A stretch of 64,000 nt of DNA from a bacterium (GTDB lineage Bacteria > DRYD01), in contig JAUQQQ010000006.1 in NCBI GenBank assembly GCA_030549815.1, positions 19,474-83,473 of the forward strand. Reading direction: 5' to 3'. The translations under genes and the position numbers were made by a program. Below the pieces are notes generated by a model, which saw only the letters and a program-made list of their open reading frames with translations, did not search any database and was not told where the DNA came from. Each line of letters starts with the position of its first letter. Position 1 is the first letter of the stretch. Positions 1-7,789 of the stretch are shown here, piece by piece.

Positions 1-92
1 CCCATTAAGTTTTCTACCAAGTTGTGAATTCTTTCGAGTTCAGATAACATTGATCTTCTTCCTAAAGGTCTTCTTTCTCTGAGTGTTAACAT
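1..92 (-). CDS. 5' end of a truncated gene, possibly a small heat-shock (Hsp20-type) protein
   Basis: Only the first 30 codons are in the window; the gene runs off the left edge. The start is well supported: a GGAGGT Shine-Dalgarno lies 8 nt before the ATG at 92. The peptide is basic and then amphipathic (MLTLRERRPLGRR, then an LSELERIHNLVENL helix). That layout resembles the variable N-terminal arm of Hsp20 chaperones, where a short basic segment precedes an E-L-E-R-I-type helix. The alpha-crystallin domain is outside the window, so the family call is a guess; the existence of a gene is much safer. Confidence 0.45.
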   Translation of the reverse strand, partial: MLTLRERRPLGRRSMLSELERIHNLVENLM

Positions 93-380
93 ACCTTATC
101 ACCTCCGTGTTTATTTAGTTTTTCCTTCTTTTCAGCTTTCCCATCTTTTTTAGCTTCCCCATCTTTATGTTTTCCCTGTTTACCCCTTCCACTTTTTATT
201 ATTCCCTTTAGAAAAAAAATTATACAAATATTTTATTAGAAATATTGGCAGTAAAAATTGATTTTTGTCAATATTTTTTTATATTTTTTAATTTACCTAA
301 TTTTTTTGATTTGAAGGTTTTATTTTTTTATTTGTTAAATACTATAATTATGAAGTGTAATTTATAGGGGGTGAAAGATT
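93..380. other. Divergent intergenic region, 288 bp
   Basis: This AT-rich spacer separates the minus-strand gene starting at 92 from hutU. A TATAAT at 343-348 faces hutU and a TATAAT on the minus strand at 219-224 faces the truncated gene. No convincing -35 box at 16-18 bp was found for either. Between 95 and 205 the minus strand has a lysine-rich open frame with no start codon. No hairpin terminator or structured RNA stands out. Confidence 0.6.
343..348 (+). promoter_or_regulatory. Probable -10 box for the hutU operon
   Basis: A perfect TATAAT lies 32 bp upstream of the hutU start, and a GGGGGTGA ribosome-binding site follows at 367-374. The nearest TTG-type -35 candidate (TTGAAG, 311-316) is 26 bp away, too far for standard sigma-70 spacing, so only the -10 is claimed. 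Confidence 0.5.
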
Positions 381-2027
381 GTGAATAGGATTGTTATCAA
401 ATCTCCAAGAGGTAGTTCTTTAGTTTGTAAGGATTGGCCCCAAGAAGCTGCAATGAGAATGTTAATGAATAACCTTGATCCTGAGGTTGCGGAAAAACCG
501 GAAGAATTAATTGTTTATGGTGGAAATGGAAAAGCAGCAAGAAACTGGGATGCTCTCAATAAAATAATTAATACACTTCAAAATCTGAATAATGATGAAA
601 CTTTAATTGTTCAGTCTGGAAAACCTATTTCTGTATTTAAAACATTTGAACATTGTCCGAGGGTTTTAATTGCTAATTCTTTACTTGTCCCAAATTGGGC
701 GAACTGGGATTATTTTAGACAATTAGAAATGAAAGGATTGATTATGTTTGGGCAAATGACTGCAGGAAGCTGGATATACATCGGAACTCAAGGCATTGTT
801 CAAGGTACTTATGAAACATTTTATTCATTAGCCAAAAAACACTTTGACGGAAGTTTGAAAGGTAAGCTTGTTGTAAGCGGGGGATTGGGAGGAATGGGAG
901 GAGCACAACCCTTGGCAATAACTCTAAATGAAGGAGTAGCATTGATAGCAGAAGTCGATAAAAATAGAATACAAAAAAGAATACAAACAGGATACCTTGA
1001 TTTATATTTTGATTCTATAGAGGAAGCTGTAAAGGAAGCATTAAAATATAAAAAAGAAAACAAAGCTGTTTCAATAGGTGTTAAAGCTAATGCTGCTACA
1101 CTTTTAGAATATCTTTATAAAAATGAAATATATCCTGATGTTATTACTGATCAAACATCTGCTCATGATGAACTGAATGGATATTTTCCTGAAAACTTGG
1201 AATTTGAAGAAGCATTGGAATTGAGGAAAAATAACCCGCAAGAATATATTAAAAGAAGTTTGGAGACAATCTATAAACACTGTTATTATATGGTAGAGTT
1301 TAAAAAGAAGGGAGTTATTGTTTTTGATTATGGTAACAACATAAGAGGGCAAGCTTATAAAGCGGGATTCAAAGATGCTTTTGCTTTTGAAGGATTTGTT
1401 AAACTTTATATTAGACCGCTTTTTTGTGAGGGTAAAGGACCTTTTAGATGGGTTGCAATATCAGGAAATCCTAAAGATATATACGAAACTGATAATGCTA
1501 TTCTTAAACTTTTCCCTGAGGATGAAGGGGTTAGACGGTGGATAACAAAAGCTCAAGATAAAGTTAAATTCCAAGGATTACCTGCAAGAATATGTTGGTT
1601 GGGTTATGGACAAAGGGATAAAGCTGGAATGTATTTTAATCATATGGTTGAGAAAGGTATTTTGGAAGCTCCCATAGTTATTGGTAGAGATCATTTAGAT
1701 ACGGGAAGTGTTGCTTCTCCCTATAGAGAAACAGAAGGAATGTTGGATGGTTCTGATGCTATTGCAGATTGGCCTATACTTAATGCTCTACTTAATACTG
1801 CTTCTGGTGCGCACTGGGTATCTGTTCATCATGGTGGGGGAGTAGGAATTGGTAATTCAATACACGCAGGGATGGTTGTTGTTGCTGATGGTAAGAAACA
1901 AACATATGACCGTTTAGAAAGAGTTTTAACTAATGACCCTGGAATTGGAGTTGTTAGGCATGCTGATGCAGGATATGGTGAAGCTAAAAAAACTGCAAAA
2001 GAAAGAGGTATTAAATGGATAGAATAG
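381..2027 (+). CDS. hutU: Urocanate hydratase (urocanase)
   Basis: This cytoplasmic NAD-dependent enzyme of histidine degradation converts urocanate to 4-imidazolone-5-propionate. Length (548 aa) is typical of the family. The urocanase signature [10 protein letters not shown] is intact at residues 397-406 and includes the conserved Cys405. A glycine-rich [11 protein letters not shown] segment near residue 167 fits the NAD-binding part, and a late [16 protein letters not shown] stretch is also characteristic. The GTG start at 381 is preceded by a strong GGGGGTGA site. No hutH, hutI or hutG lies nearby, so the rest of the pathway must be elsewhere or absent. The next gene overlaps its end by 13 bp, implying co-transcription with an Fe-S scaffold gene. 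Confidence 0.96.
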   Translation: MNRIVIKSPRGSSLVCKDWPQEAAMRMLMNNLDPEVAEKPEELIVYGGNGKAARNWDALNKIINTLQNLNNDETLIVQSGKPISVFKTFEHCPRVLIANSLLVPNWANWDYFRQLEMKGLIMFGQMTAGSWIYIGTQGIVQGTYETFYSLAKKHFDGSLKGKLVVSGGLGGMGGAQPLAITLNEGVALIAEVDKNRIQKRIQTGYLDLYFDSIEEAVKEALKYKKENKAVSIGVKANAATLLEYLYKNEIYPDVITDQTSAHDELNGYFPENLEFEEALELRKNNPQEYIKRSLETIYKHCYYMVEFKKKGVIVFDYGNNIRGQAYKAGFKDAFAFEGFVKLYIRPLFCEGKGPFRWVAISGNPKDIYETDNAILKLFPEDEGVRRWITKAQDKVKFQGLPARICWLGYGQRDKAGMYFNHMVEKGILEAPIVIGRDHLDTGSVASPYRETEGMLDGSDAIADWPILNALLNTASGAHWVSVHHGGGVGIGNSIHAGMVVVADGKKQTYDRLERVLTNDPGIGVVRHADAGYGEAKKTAKERGIKWIE

Positions 2028-2407
2028 ACCAAGATAAATTGGAGCTTTTTCTCGAACATTTTGAGAGTTCTCCTTATAGGAAAAAACTTGATAATTATGA
2101 TGTTGAGGTTGAAGGTGGAAATCCTGGATGTGGGGATGTTGTCAGAATTTATATGAAAGTTGGGGATGACGGAACAGTGGAGCTTTCTTTTGAAGGTAAT
2201 GGCTGCACGATTAGCCAAGCTTCTACATCGATACTTATCGAGAATTTACAAAATAAAAAGCTTCAAGAAATAGAAAAAATAGATACTGATTTTTTAATTA
2301 ATTTAATAGGTAGGGAAGTATATACGTTGAGACCTAACTGTGCTTCCTTAGGTTTAAATGTATTGAAAGCTGTTATCAAAAAGTATTATAGAATAAAAAA
2401 TAAGTGA
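2015..2407 (+). CDS. sufU: SufU/IscU-type iron-sulfur cluster scaffold protein
   Basis: The protein (130 aa) is an IscU/NifU-N-like scaffold on which Fe-S clusters are built from cysteine-desulfurase sulfur, or a SufU-type sulfur-transfer protein. The three metal-ligand cysteines are visible: Cys39 in NPGCGD, Cys64 in [10 protein letters not shown] and Cys109 in RPNCASLG. The acidic residue after the first cysteine (Asp41) is also kept. Between the second and third cysteines the insert is of the long SufU-like kind. The reading frame starts inside the 3' end of hutU and shares 4 bp with the following pseudopilin gene. No sufS or sufBCD is adjacent, so its partner desulfurase cannot be named. 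Confidence 0.85.
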   Translation: MDRIDQDKLELFLEHFESSPYRKKLDNYDVEVEGGNPGCGDVVRIYMKVGDDGTVELSFEGNGCTISQASTSILIENLQNKKLQEIEKIDTDFLINLIGREVYTLRPNCASLGLNVLKAVIKKYYRIKNK

Positions 2408-2856
2408 AAGGTTTTAGTACGATTGAGATAGTTGTTACATCTATTATTTTGTTTTTGTTAATAATAATAGCTGCTCGTTACTATTTCATTAATGTTGAGT
2501 ATGCTAAATTGGCTGTTTTTACTGAAAATTTAAGGTTTATAAAGATGGCATCCGAAAAGTTTTATATTGATAAATCTAAATTCCCTGACACTATTTTGGA
2601 TTTGTTTACTGACCCATATAAAGATTACTTACCCAGACAATTTGCTTCAAATTTTATCTACTCACCGTGGAATACAGAAATATATTTAAAAAGCTTCTAT
2701 TTGAATAATATGTCTTTGTTGTATTTATATTTGGAATTAAGGAGAAAAAATAATGGGATCCCAAAATTTATCGAAAAAAAGATGGAAGAAAATCAATACT
2801 TTAGAGGGTATTTTAAAGAGTATATTGTTTTTCTTGTTTCTTTTGTTTATCGATAG
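2404..2856 (+). CDS. Type IV prepilin-like (pseudopilin) protein
   Basis: The 150-aa product begins with a very short leader ending in G-F-S-T-I-E, then about 20 hydrophobic residues. That matches the class III signal cut by prepilin peptidase before Phe, with the conserved Glu at +5. The rest is a short globular domain with no disulfide pair typical of major pilins, so a minor pilin or pseudopilin is likely. The GTG start overlaps the stop of the preceding gene (GTGA). The 3' end overlaps the convergent antiporter gene by 44 bp. A PilC-type platform protein is encoded at 30.4 kb, consistent with a type IV pilus or type II secretion-like machine in this organism. Confidence 0.7.
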   Translation: MKGFSTIEIVVTSIILFLLIIIAARYYFINVEYAKLAVFTENLRFIKMASEKFYIDKSKFPDTILDLFTDPYKDYLPRQFASNFIYSPWNTEIYLKSFYLNNMSLLYLYLELRRKNNGIPKFIEKKMEENQYFRGYFKEYIVFLVSFVYR

Positions 2857-3922
2857 TTCTTTGTTGGAGTATTTTAAAAAATAGAGTAATTAAGTTTGAA
2901 AAAATGATAGATATAAAGGCAACTAATTCTAATTGGCCTAATTTTGAAATATAAGCGGAGAATTCACCCCGTGGCAGAAAATAAATTAAGTCCTCTACCT
3001 TGAATTTTACTTTCAATTTTCTAAATGCTAAATATATAGTAAGTATTTTAATAATTACAAAAAGCGGAGTAATAATAAGAATAAGATTTGGAATTGTTAT
3101 TAATTCGAATTTAGTTTTCATCAAAAAATCTATTACAAATATTCCTATTGAAAAATTTTTGAAAATTTCTATTTTTGATTTTATGGTATATGATATTTGT
3201 TGTGGTATTAAGATACCTGCTAAAAAGATTATAAGTGATTCGGGCAAGTGAAAATAAAGACAAAAATAGTGAATAAGTAGAAAGTAACCCAATACGAAAA
3301 AAATTCCTGACTCTTCTTGAAGATATCTTTCAAAAAATAAGGAATATTTGTTAAGTAATTTGGAAAATAAAAATAAAGTAGTAATACATAAAACTGTTAG
3401 AGATATTGTTTGTAAAGAGAAAAGTGATGTTTTAGATGAGAGTATTGACAGAATTACTATTAGGACTATGTCTTCAAAAAGTAAGATACCAACCATTATT
3501 TCCGCTGCTTTTGATGCTAATTTTTTCCTGAATTCTAAAATTTTTACAACTATTGCTGTGCTTGATGGATATATTAATAGACCAACAAGTAAAGATAGAA
3601 AAAAATTATGCGTTATTATTAAAGTAACAAAAAAAGGAATTAGTAAATTGAGTAAATCCATCAGGGAACCGAAAATGGTTTTTTTTATATTTTTGTAAAA
3701 ACCCTCAAATGTATATCCAAGCCCTAATGAAAAAAAAATTATGGATATTGCAATCTCTGAAAATATTTTGAAATCGCCTATGTTGAAATCTAAATTGTAA
3801 AAGTTATTCAAAATTGCTATGAACGAACCGATTAGTATGCTGATTAATACAAACGATGACCTAAAAAGTAGGGAAAGGATAAAGATTATTAAAAGTAATA
3901 GCGAAAACCCTATTTTTTCCAT
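2813..3922 (-). CDS. CPA2-family monovalent cation/proton antiporter (Kef/NapA-like)
   Basis: The 369-aa protein is almost entirely membrane-spanning, with about 10-12 hydrophobic helices, as in the Na+/H+ exchanger domain of KefB/NapA relatives. Family landmarks are visible: SSTAIVVKIL near residue 120, an LLFEDIVLI segment around 150 in the place of the usual LFQDI(V), and RGEFSAYI near the C-terminus, where CPA2 proteins have RGEF. The TrkA-N domain of full Kef channels is absent, so it is a bare transporter core. It stands alone on the minus strand, convergent with the pseudopilin gene. Substrate ion (Na+ or K+) cannot be told. Confidence 0.82.
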   Translation of the reverse strand: MEKIGFSLLLLIIFILSLLFRSSFVLISILIGSFIAILNNFYNLDFNIGDFKIFSEIAISIIFFSLGLGYTFEGFYKNIKKTIFGSLMDLLNLLIPFFVTLIITHNFFLSLLVGLLIYPSSTAIVVKILEFRKKLASKAAEIMVGILLFEDIVLIVILSILSSKTSLFSLQTISLTVLCITTLFLFSKLLNKYSLFFERYLQEESGIFFVLGYFLLIHYFCLYFHLPESLIIFLAGILIPQQISYTIKSKIEIFKNFSIGIFVIDFLMKTKFELITIPNLILIITPLFVIIKILTIYLAFRKLKVKFKVEDLIYFLPRGEFSAYISKLGQLELVAFISIIFSNLITLFFKILQQRTIDKQKKQEKQYTL

Positions 3923-3958
3923 ATTAATCTTATTTGCATAATATTTCTTTACTCCTTT

Positions 3959-3987
3959 TTGTAGGAAGTTGTTTTTTTTTGTAGAAT
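3959..3987 (+). promoter_or_regulatory. Promoter of the rplY operon
   Basis: TTGTAG (3959-3964) and TAGAAT (3982-3987) are separated by 17 bp, and a T-tract fills the spacer. The start codon of rplY is 34 bp further down, with an AGGGAGGA site at 4007-4014. The TGTAGAAT core recurs before rpsK and atpB. Confidence 0.55.
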
Positions 3988-4021
3988 CTTATTCATATAA
4001 GATAAGAGGGAGGAATTAGTT

Positions 4022-4624
4022 ATGTTAGCAACACTTGTTAAAAATGAAAAAGAATCATTAACAGTAGAAACTTTCCCAAGAAGAAAAGGAAAAGTTGAGT
4101 CTAAAAATATTAGAAAAAAAGATTTAATACCTGCGTGTTTATATGGCAAAGATATACCAAATAAGGAGTTTGCAATACCACATAAAAAAGCATCTTCCCT
4201 AAGGGTTGGACAGATAGTTGATCTTCAGTTAGAAGGGAAGATTTATAAGTGTGTTGTCAAAGAAATACAATTTGATTACTTAAAAGATAGAATTTTGCAT
4301 GTTGATTTCTTGGGATTGGTTGAAGGTAGGTTTATTGAAATTGAAGTGCCTGTTGAAATAACTGGAGAAAGTCAGGGAGTTAAGCAAGGTGGAATCCTAC
4401 AAGTTCTACTTAATTCATTGACTATCAAAGTTTTACCTGATAACATACCTGAAAAAATTATCGTTGATGTATCTAACTTGGATATTGGTGATAGTATCCA
4501 CGTTTCTGACTTAATGAACTCTGAACAATTTAAAAATATCAAATTTGTTAATAAAGCTGATACTGCTATAGTCACAGTAACAATATCTAAGGAAGAAGAA
4601 GAAAAAACTGAAGAACAAAAATAA
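4022..4624 (+). CDS. rplY: 50S ribosomal protein L25/general stress protein Ctc
   Basis: L25 binds 5S rRNA in the large ribosomal subunit; the long two-domain form (called Ctc or TL5) is about 200 aa, as here. The N-terminal L25 domain (about residues 1-95) has the expected RRKGKVESKNIRKKDLIPACLYG start. The C-terminal all-beta domain (about 100-190) includes the PVEITGESQGVKQGG block. A short Glu-rich tail follows. The ATG at 4022 has a strong AGGGAGGA site. The stop codon overlaps the next start (TAATG), so at least five genes to 7219 probably form one operon in which L25 expression is coupled to small accessory proteins. Confidence 0.95.
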   Translation: MLATLVKNEKESLTVETFPRRKGKVESKNIRKKDLIPACLYGKDIPNKEFAIPHKKASSLRVGQIVDLQLEGKIYKCVVKEIQFDYLKDRILHVDFLGLVEGRFIEIEVPVEITGESQGVKQGGILQVLLNSLTIKVLPDNIPEKIIVDVSNLDIGDSIHVSDLMNSEQFKNIKFVNKADTAIVTVTISKEEEEKTEEQK

Positions 4625-4932
4625 TGAATCAAAACCAAATAGATAAACTGTTGAATACTTTTAAAAATAATAAAGAAATAATAGCTTTGTATACTTTATC
4701 AAACATGCAAAATTTGTACGGACAAAAAATAGAAGAAAAAGTACTTGACGATATAAAAAATATAATACAAAAATTTGATCAATTCTACAATGTTGATTAC
4801 TTAGCATTTGATATAAATAATCAAAATACGGTTATAACTTTTAGATATGCTGATGATATAGTTATAATTATAGGTTTGCTGAGCATGAAAGAACCTGTAA
4901 TAAGGTTGAGTATTAAATCATTAACAACATGA
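4624..4932 (+). CDS. Small uncharacterised protein, 102 aa
   Basis: I do not recognise this family. The protein has an N-terminal helical half (residues 1-55, rich in Asn, Lys, Ile) and a C-terminal half predicted as beta strands (YLAFDINNQNTVITF, then DDIVIIIGLL). The size and helix-then-strand pattern are loosely like a Roadblock/LC7-type domain, but no signature proves it. No signal peptide or membrane segment is present. Its start overlaps the rplY stop by one base and its stop overlaps the HEPN gene by 4 bp, so all three are translationally coupled. The gene is real on grounds of coupling and tight packing; the function is unknown. Confidence 0.65.
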   Translation: MNQNQIDKLLNTFKNNKEIIALYTLSNMQNLYGQKIEEKVLDDIKNIIQKFDQFYNVDYLAFDINNQNTVITFRYADDIVIIIGLLSMKEPVIRLSIKSLTT

Positions 4933-5342
4933 AAGAAAAAAAAGATTTAAAAAAATTTATATCTGAATCCTGGTATAAGCAAGGGTTGAGAGATTTAGAG
5001 GTTGCTGATTTGTGCTTGAAAAATAAATATTACGAATGGGCATGCTTCTGTTACCAGGAGGCTACTGTAAAAGTAATAAAGGCTGCTTTGAAGAAACTTG
5101 ACCTCGATTCCTTTAGGCATTCTGTTTTTAATCTTTTAGAAACTCTATCGCAAAAGATAAATGTACCGAATGAACTTTTTGAGATGTCTACTGAAATAGA
5201 TAAACATTACATTATTTCAAGATACCCTGGTGCAAACATGCTTAAACCACCTTATGAAAACTATAAACTTGAAGATGCTAAAAAGATTCAAAAATTATCA
5301 CAATCTATAATTCAGTTTGTTAATAAAAATTTTTTTGAATAA
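4929..5342 (+). CDS. HEPN-domain protein
   Basis: The 137-aa protein matches the HEPN fold (PF05168-like). A W-x4-L-x-DL-x-VAD helix starts at about residue 16. It is followed by YEWACFCYQEATVKVIKAAL, a segment typical of HEPN helix 2, then a RHSVFNLL helix, and near the end a DKHYIISRYPGANM block, which is the common family ending. HEPN proteins are often paired with MNT nucleotidyltransferases, yet neither neighbour has the GSx9-10DxD motif. The clean Rx4-6H RNase motif of toxic HEPNs is not obvious, so a binding or scaffolding role is as likely as RNase activity. It lies in the rplY operon, overlapping the previous gene by 4 bp. Confidence 0.75.
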   Translation: MKEKKDLKKFISESWYKQGLRDLEVADLCLKNKYYEWACFCYQEATVKVIKAALKKLDLDSFRHSVFNLLETLSQKINVPNELFEMSTEIDKHYIISRYPGANMLKPPYENYKLEDAKKIQKLSQSIIQFVNKNFFE

Positions 5343-5349
5343 CTATTTG

Positions 5350-6876
5350 ATGTTTTTTTTTAGATTTTTACTTAATTTTTTAGTAAAAAAAGTTGTATTG
5401 ATGATTGTTTTTTTTATTTTTGTTTCTTTTATTTCTAAATCTAATGAAAACAACAAAAGTTTGGAAAAATTTCAATTAAACTGTATAAGATCAAAAGTTG
5501 ATTTTTCTTACGATTCCGAATATATTTGCATCGAACTTTTGAAGCCAAAAGTTTACAAATTGTTTTACTCTGATAAAAATACGATAAATATTTTTCTCCC
5601 ATTATACAATATTGAAAATTTTGAGGAGAGTTTTTCTCATTCTTTTTATAATGTTAATTTTCAAATATACGATTCTCTTTATTCAGTGATAAAAATTTAT
5701 ACTTTGTATCCAATTCCTTTTAATTTGATAAAGACTGAAGTGGGGGAGGGGGATCATCAGAAAATAACTTTTTCTTTCCCTTTACAATATCATTTAAATA
5801 GTGTTGTTTATTTTTATACACCTGAAAACTCGTTGATCTCAACTTTAAAGTATAATCTTATTGTAAGGAATTTCCCACCAATAAACATTACTTCCTACTT
5901 AATGGAAATTAATCAACCCCAATTTTTTGAAATGAAGTTTATAGAGTATGATAATAAGAAAGAATTAACTTACAGAGATCAAAATTTTTGGTTTGCTGTT
6001 AATGGGACATACTTTGCAAAAAATAATGACAAGTATTTTACTGTTGCAGGTGTTGTCGAAAATGGAAAAATAGTTTCCTATCCAGTTGAATATCGCCCTA
6101 AGAGAGGATTTTTTGCTTTACTAAAAAATGATCAAAATCAATATAGTTTTATGTTTGATAGATTAGTAAATAAAAAACGGGAATTTGAAGAATTTGTCCA
6201 AAATTTGAGACAAAAATATTTATCGGTTTTCTTAATTCAAGCAGGACCATTAATATATAAGGATTATCTCTTAGTTATGGATCCTGATAATGAAGGATTA
6301 GGAAAAAGTGGTAATAACATAGTGGAACCTGCCCCAAGAACTGTTATCTATACTGATAAGAATGAAACGATAAAGGTAGAGACAATTTACGGTATTGGAT
6401 TAAAAAGAAAAGAAGGGTTGTCATTGTATGAATTAGCATCTTATTTGGAAGGAGCAAAAGATGCACTAAATTTAGACGGAGGTAGTTCCTCTTGTATGTA
6501 CATAGCAGGAAGAAAAATAGAACCAATGTGGGAAAAGTCAATAAATTATAAATCTCAAAATTATTTAGTATTTTCAACAAATTCCAATTTTTATCACATT
6601 TCTCTAAATAACTTCTATTATTATTTCCCTGGGATTTTTGGCTATGGAGATTTATATGACAATATGTTTGGTAGTAAGGTTGTTACTTTCTTTGATGGAT
6701 ACCAAAAATACCAAAAAGTAATTTTCAATGAAAATATTGAGTATTATGTTGATGAAACAGAAAAAATAATTTTTATCCAAACAAATGACATAGATTTAGC
6801 TTTGGAAAAACTTGGTAATTATAAAATACGTAAAAAAATAAACTATCATAATTGTTATTTATTGTTTTATGAGTAA
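5350..6876 (+). CDS. Phosphodiester glycosidase family (NAGPA-like) exported protein
   Basis: The C-terminal half contains the NAGPA-domain hallmark LNLDGGSSSCMY (around residue 375), known from phosphodiester alpha-GlcNAcases and bacterial exopolysaccharide-associated proteins. Upstream strands such as FAVNGTYFAKN and PRTVIYTD fit the same domain. The N-terminus (from the ATG at 5350) has a strong hydrophobic segment preceded by lysines, so it is an exported or membrane-anchored protein. The middle region (about residues 40-200) is unassigned and may be a beta-rich carbohydrate-binding part. A TTG at 5317 would add 11 residues but overlaps the HEPN gene; ATG 5350 or 5401 are better, though no good Shine-Dalgarno precedes any of them. 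It overlaps the next gene by 8 bp. Confidence 0.78.
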   Translation: MFFFRFLLNFLVKKVVLMIVFFIFVSFISKSNENNKSLEKFQLNCIRSKVDFSYDSEYICIELLKPKVYKLFYSDKNTINIFLPLYNIENFEESFSHSFYNVNFQIYDSLYSVIKIYTLYPIPFNLIKTEVGEGDHQKITFSFPLQYHLNSVVYFYTPENSLISTLKYNLIVRNFPPINITSYLMEINQPQFFEMKFIEYDNKKELTYRDQNFWFAVNGTYFAKNNDKYFTVAGVVENGKIVSYPVEYRPKRGFFALLKNDQNQYSFMFDRLVNKKREFEEFVQNLRQKYLSVFLIQAGPLIYKDYLLVMDPDNEGLGKSGNNIVEPAPRTVIYTDKNETIKVETIYGIGLKRKEGLSLYELASYLEGAKDALNLDGGSSSCMYIAGRKIEPMWEKSINYKSQNYLVFSTNSNFYHISLNNFYYYFPGIFGYGDLYDNMFGSKVVTFFDGYQKYQKVIFNENIEYYVDETEKIIFIQTNDIDLALEKLGNYKIRKKINYHNCYLLFYE

Positions 6877-7219
6877 TCAAAAAGGGGACAGTTATCAACA
6901 AGAAATTTTTGAAGAGGGTTTAAAACTTTTTAGAGATTTCTTGTTCTGGGAAGCTCATGAAAAGTGGGAAGAACTGTGGAGGATTAATAAATCAAATTTT
7001 GTAAAAGGTATAATTCAAATCTCTGCTGCTTTTCATAAGATATATAAACAAAAAAATGTTAGCGGCTTTTACAAAATAATCAATAATTGCCAGAAATACT
7101 TTCAAGATAGAGAGGATTTTATATACTTGTTAATGGAACTAAAGCAGCATTACCAAGATTCTTTAAAGAGTATCCATGAAAAGTTTTGCTATCTTCTTGA
7201 AAATTATGAAAAAGAATAA
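6869..7219 (+). CDS. DUF309 family protein
   Basis: The 116-aa protein carries the DUF309 core FLFWEAHEKWEELWR near residue 24, followed by VKGIIQISAAFHKI. These match the family pattern F-x-x-HE-x-WE-x-x-W and the G-x-IQ-x-A-A-A helix. DUF309 proteins are small all-helical cytoplasmic proteins without a known reaction. It is the last gene of the rplY operon, its ATG lying 8 bp inside the preceding gene. Nothing in it is unusual in length or composition. Confidence 0.85.
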   Translation: MSNQKGDSYQQEIFEEGLKLFRDFLFWEAHEKWEELWRINKSNFVKGIIQISAAFHKIYKQKNVSGFYKIINNCQKYFQDREDFIYLLMELKQHYQDSLKSIHEKFCYLLENYEKE

Positions 7220-7268
7220 AAAGATTTAAGAAGTTTTGTATTTTTCCAACATTTACCTAAATATAATG

Positions 7269-7340
7269 CTCAAGAAAGTTTCGTCCGTTTCAGGGAAGGT
7301 AGAGTTAGGCAGGAAGCTTCTTTGAGGAAAGGGGTTCTTG
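7269..7340. ncRNA. Candidate structured RNA in a GC-rich intergenic island
   Basis: The 156-bp gap between the convergent DUF309 and hspR genes contains a block of about 50% G+C, far above the surrounding ~30%. CTCAAGAAAG (7269-7278) can pair with CTTCTTTGAG (7317-7326) in 9 of 10 positions, counting one G-U pair. CAAGAA (7271-7276) can alternatively pair with TTCTTG (7335-7340). In AT-rich genomes such islands are often structured RNAs. It does not match SRP RNA, 6S, tmRNA or any riboswitch core I know. The strand is undecided. Confidence 0.4.
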
Positions 7341-7375
7341 TGCTAATACTGCAATTATTAACTTTATAGTATTTT

Positions 7376-7789
7376 TTAAATATTTTCTTTTTTGGCTAAT
7401 TTTTTTGATTCATATTTTACTATTCCTATTTCTCCATAATTTTGGGTGTAATAATTTAGTTTTGATTCTAATTCTTGTATTTTTGTCTCGTATTTATTTT
7501 TTAGTTGTTCTATTTCATTTAATAACTTAATTATTACTTCTATTCCTGAAGTGTTTATTCCCATATCTTTTGATAGGGTTGTTATTATTTTGAGTTTAGC
7601 GATATCTTTTAAGTTATACATTCTTCTACCGCTTGGTGTGCGTGATGGAGTTATTAATCCTTGTTTTTCATAGTTTCTTATTGTTTGTTCGTGAATTTTT
7701 AGAATTTCTGCTACTGCTTTTATCGAAAAATAATTTCCTTCTAATGGATAGTTTTCTAAAAACATTTTTATTAATTGTTCGATTACCAT
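7376..7789 (-). CDS. hspR: MerR-family heat-shock repressor HspR
   Basis: The 137-aa protein has the MerR winged-helix layout: FSIKAVAEILKIHEQTIRNYEKQGLI at about residues 21-46, then TPSRTPSGRRMYNLKDIAKLKII. The RT-x-S/G-x-R-x-Y pattern and the Q-T-I/L-R-x-YE helix are typical of HspR, which represses dnaK/dnaJ-type genes in many bacteria. A C-terminal coiled coil (residues 85-115) would dimerise it. It lies directly downstream of cbpA, whose TAA stop overlaps its ATG by one base, and co-transcription with a DnaJ-type gene is the usual HspR arrangement. A classical HAIR operator was not found upstream of cbpA, so its binding site here is unknown. Confidence 0.85.
   Translation of the reverse strand: MVIEQLIKMFLENYPLEGNYFSIKAVAEILKIHEQTIRNYEKQGLITPSRTPSGRRMYNLKDIAKLKIITTLSKDMGINTSGIEVIIKLLNEIEQLKNKYETKIQELESKLNYYTQNYGEIGIVKYESKKLAKKENI

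Noticed and set aside
95-205. Lysine-rich open frame on the minus strand upstream of the truncated first gene
   Set aside because: It has no ATG, GTG or TTG start and overlaps that gene's ribosome-binding site and start codon.
7269-7340. SRP (4.5S) RNA or a known riboswitch
   Set aside because: The CAGG...GGAA...AGCAGC core of SRP RNA is not present, and no riboswitch core I know fits; it is kept only as an unknown RNA candidate.
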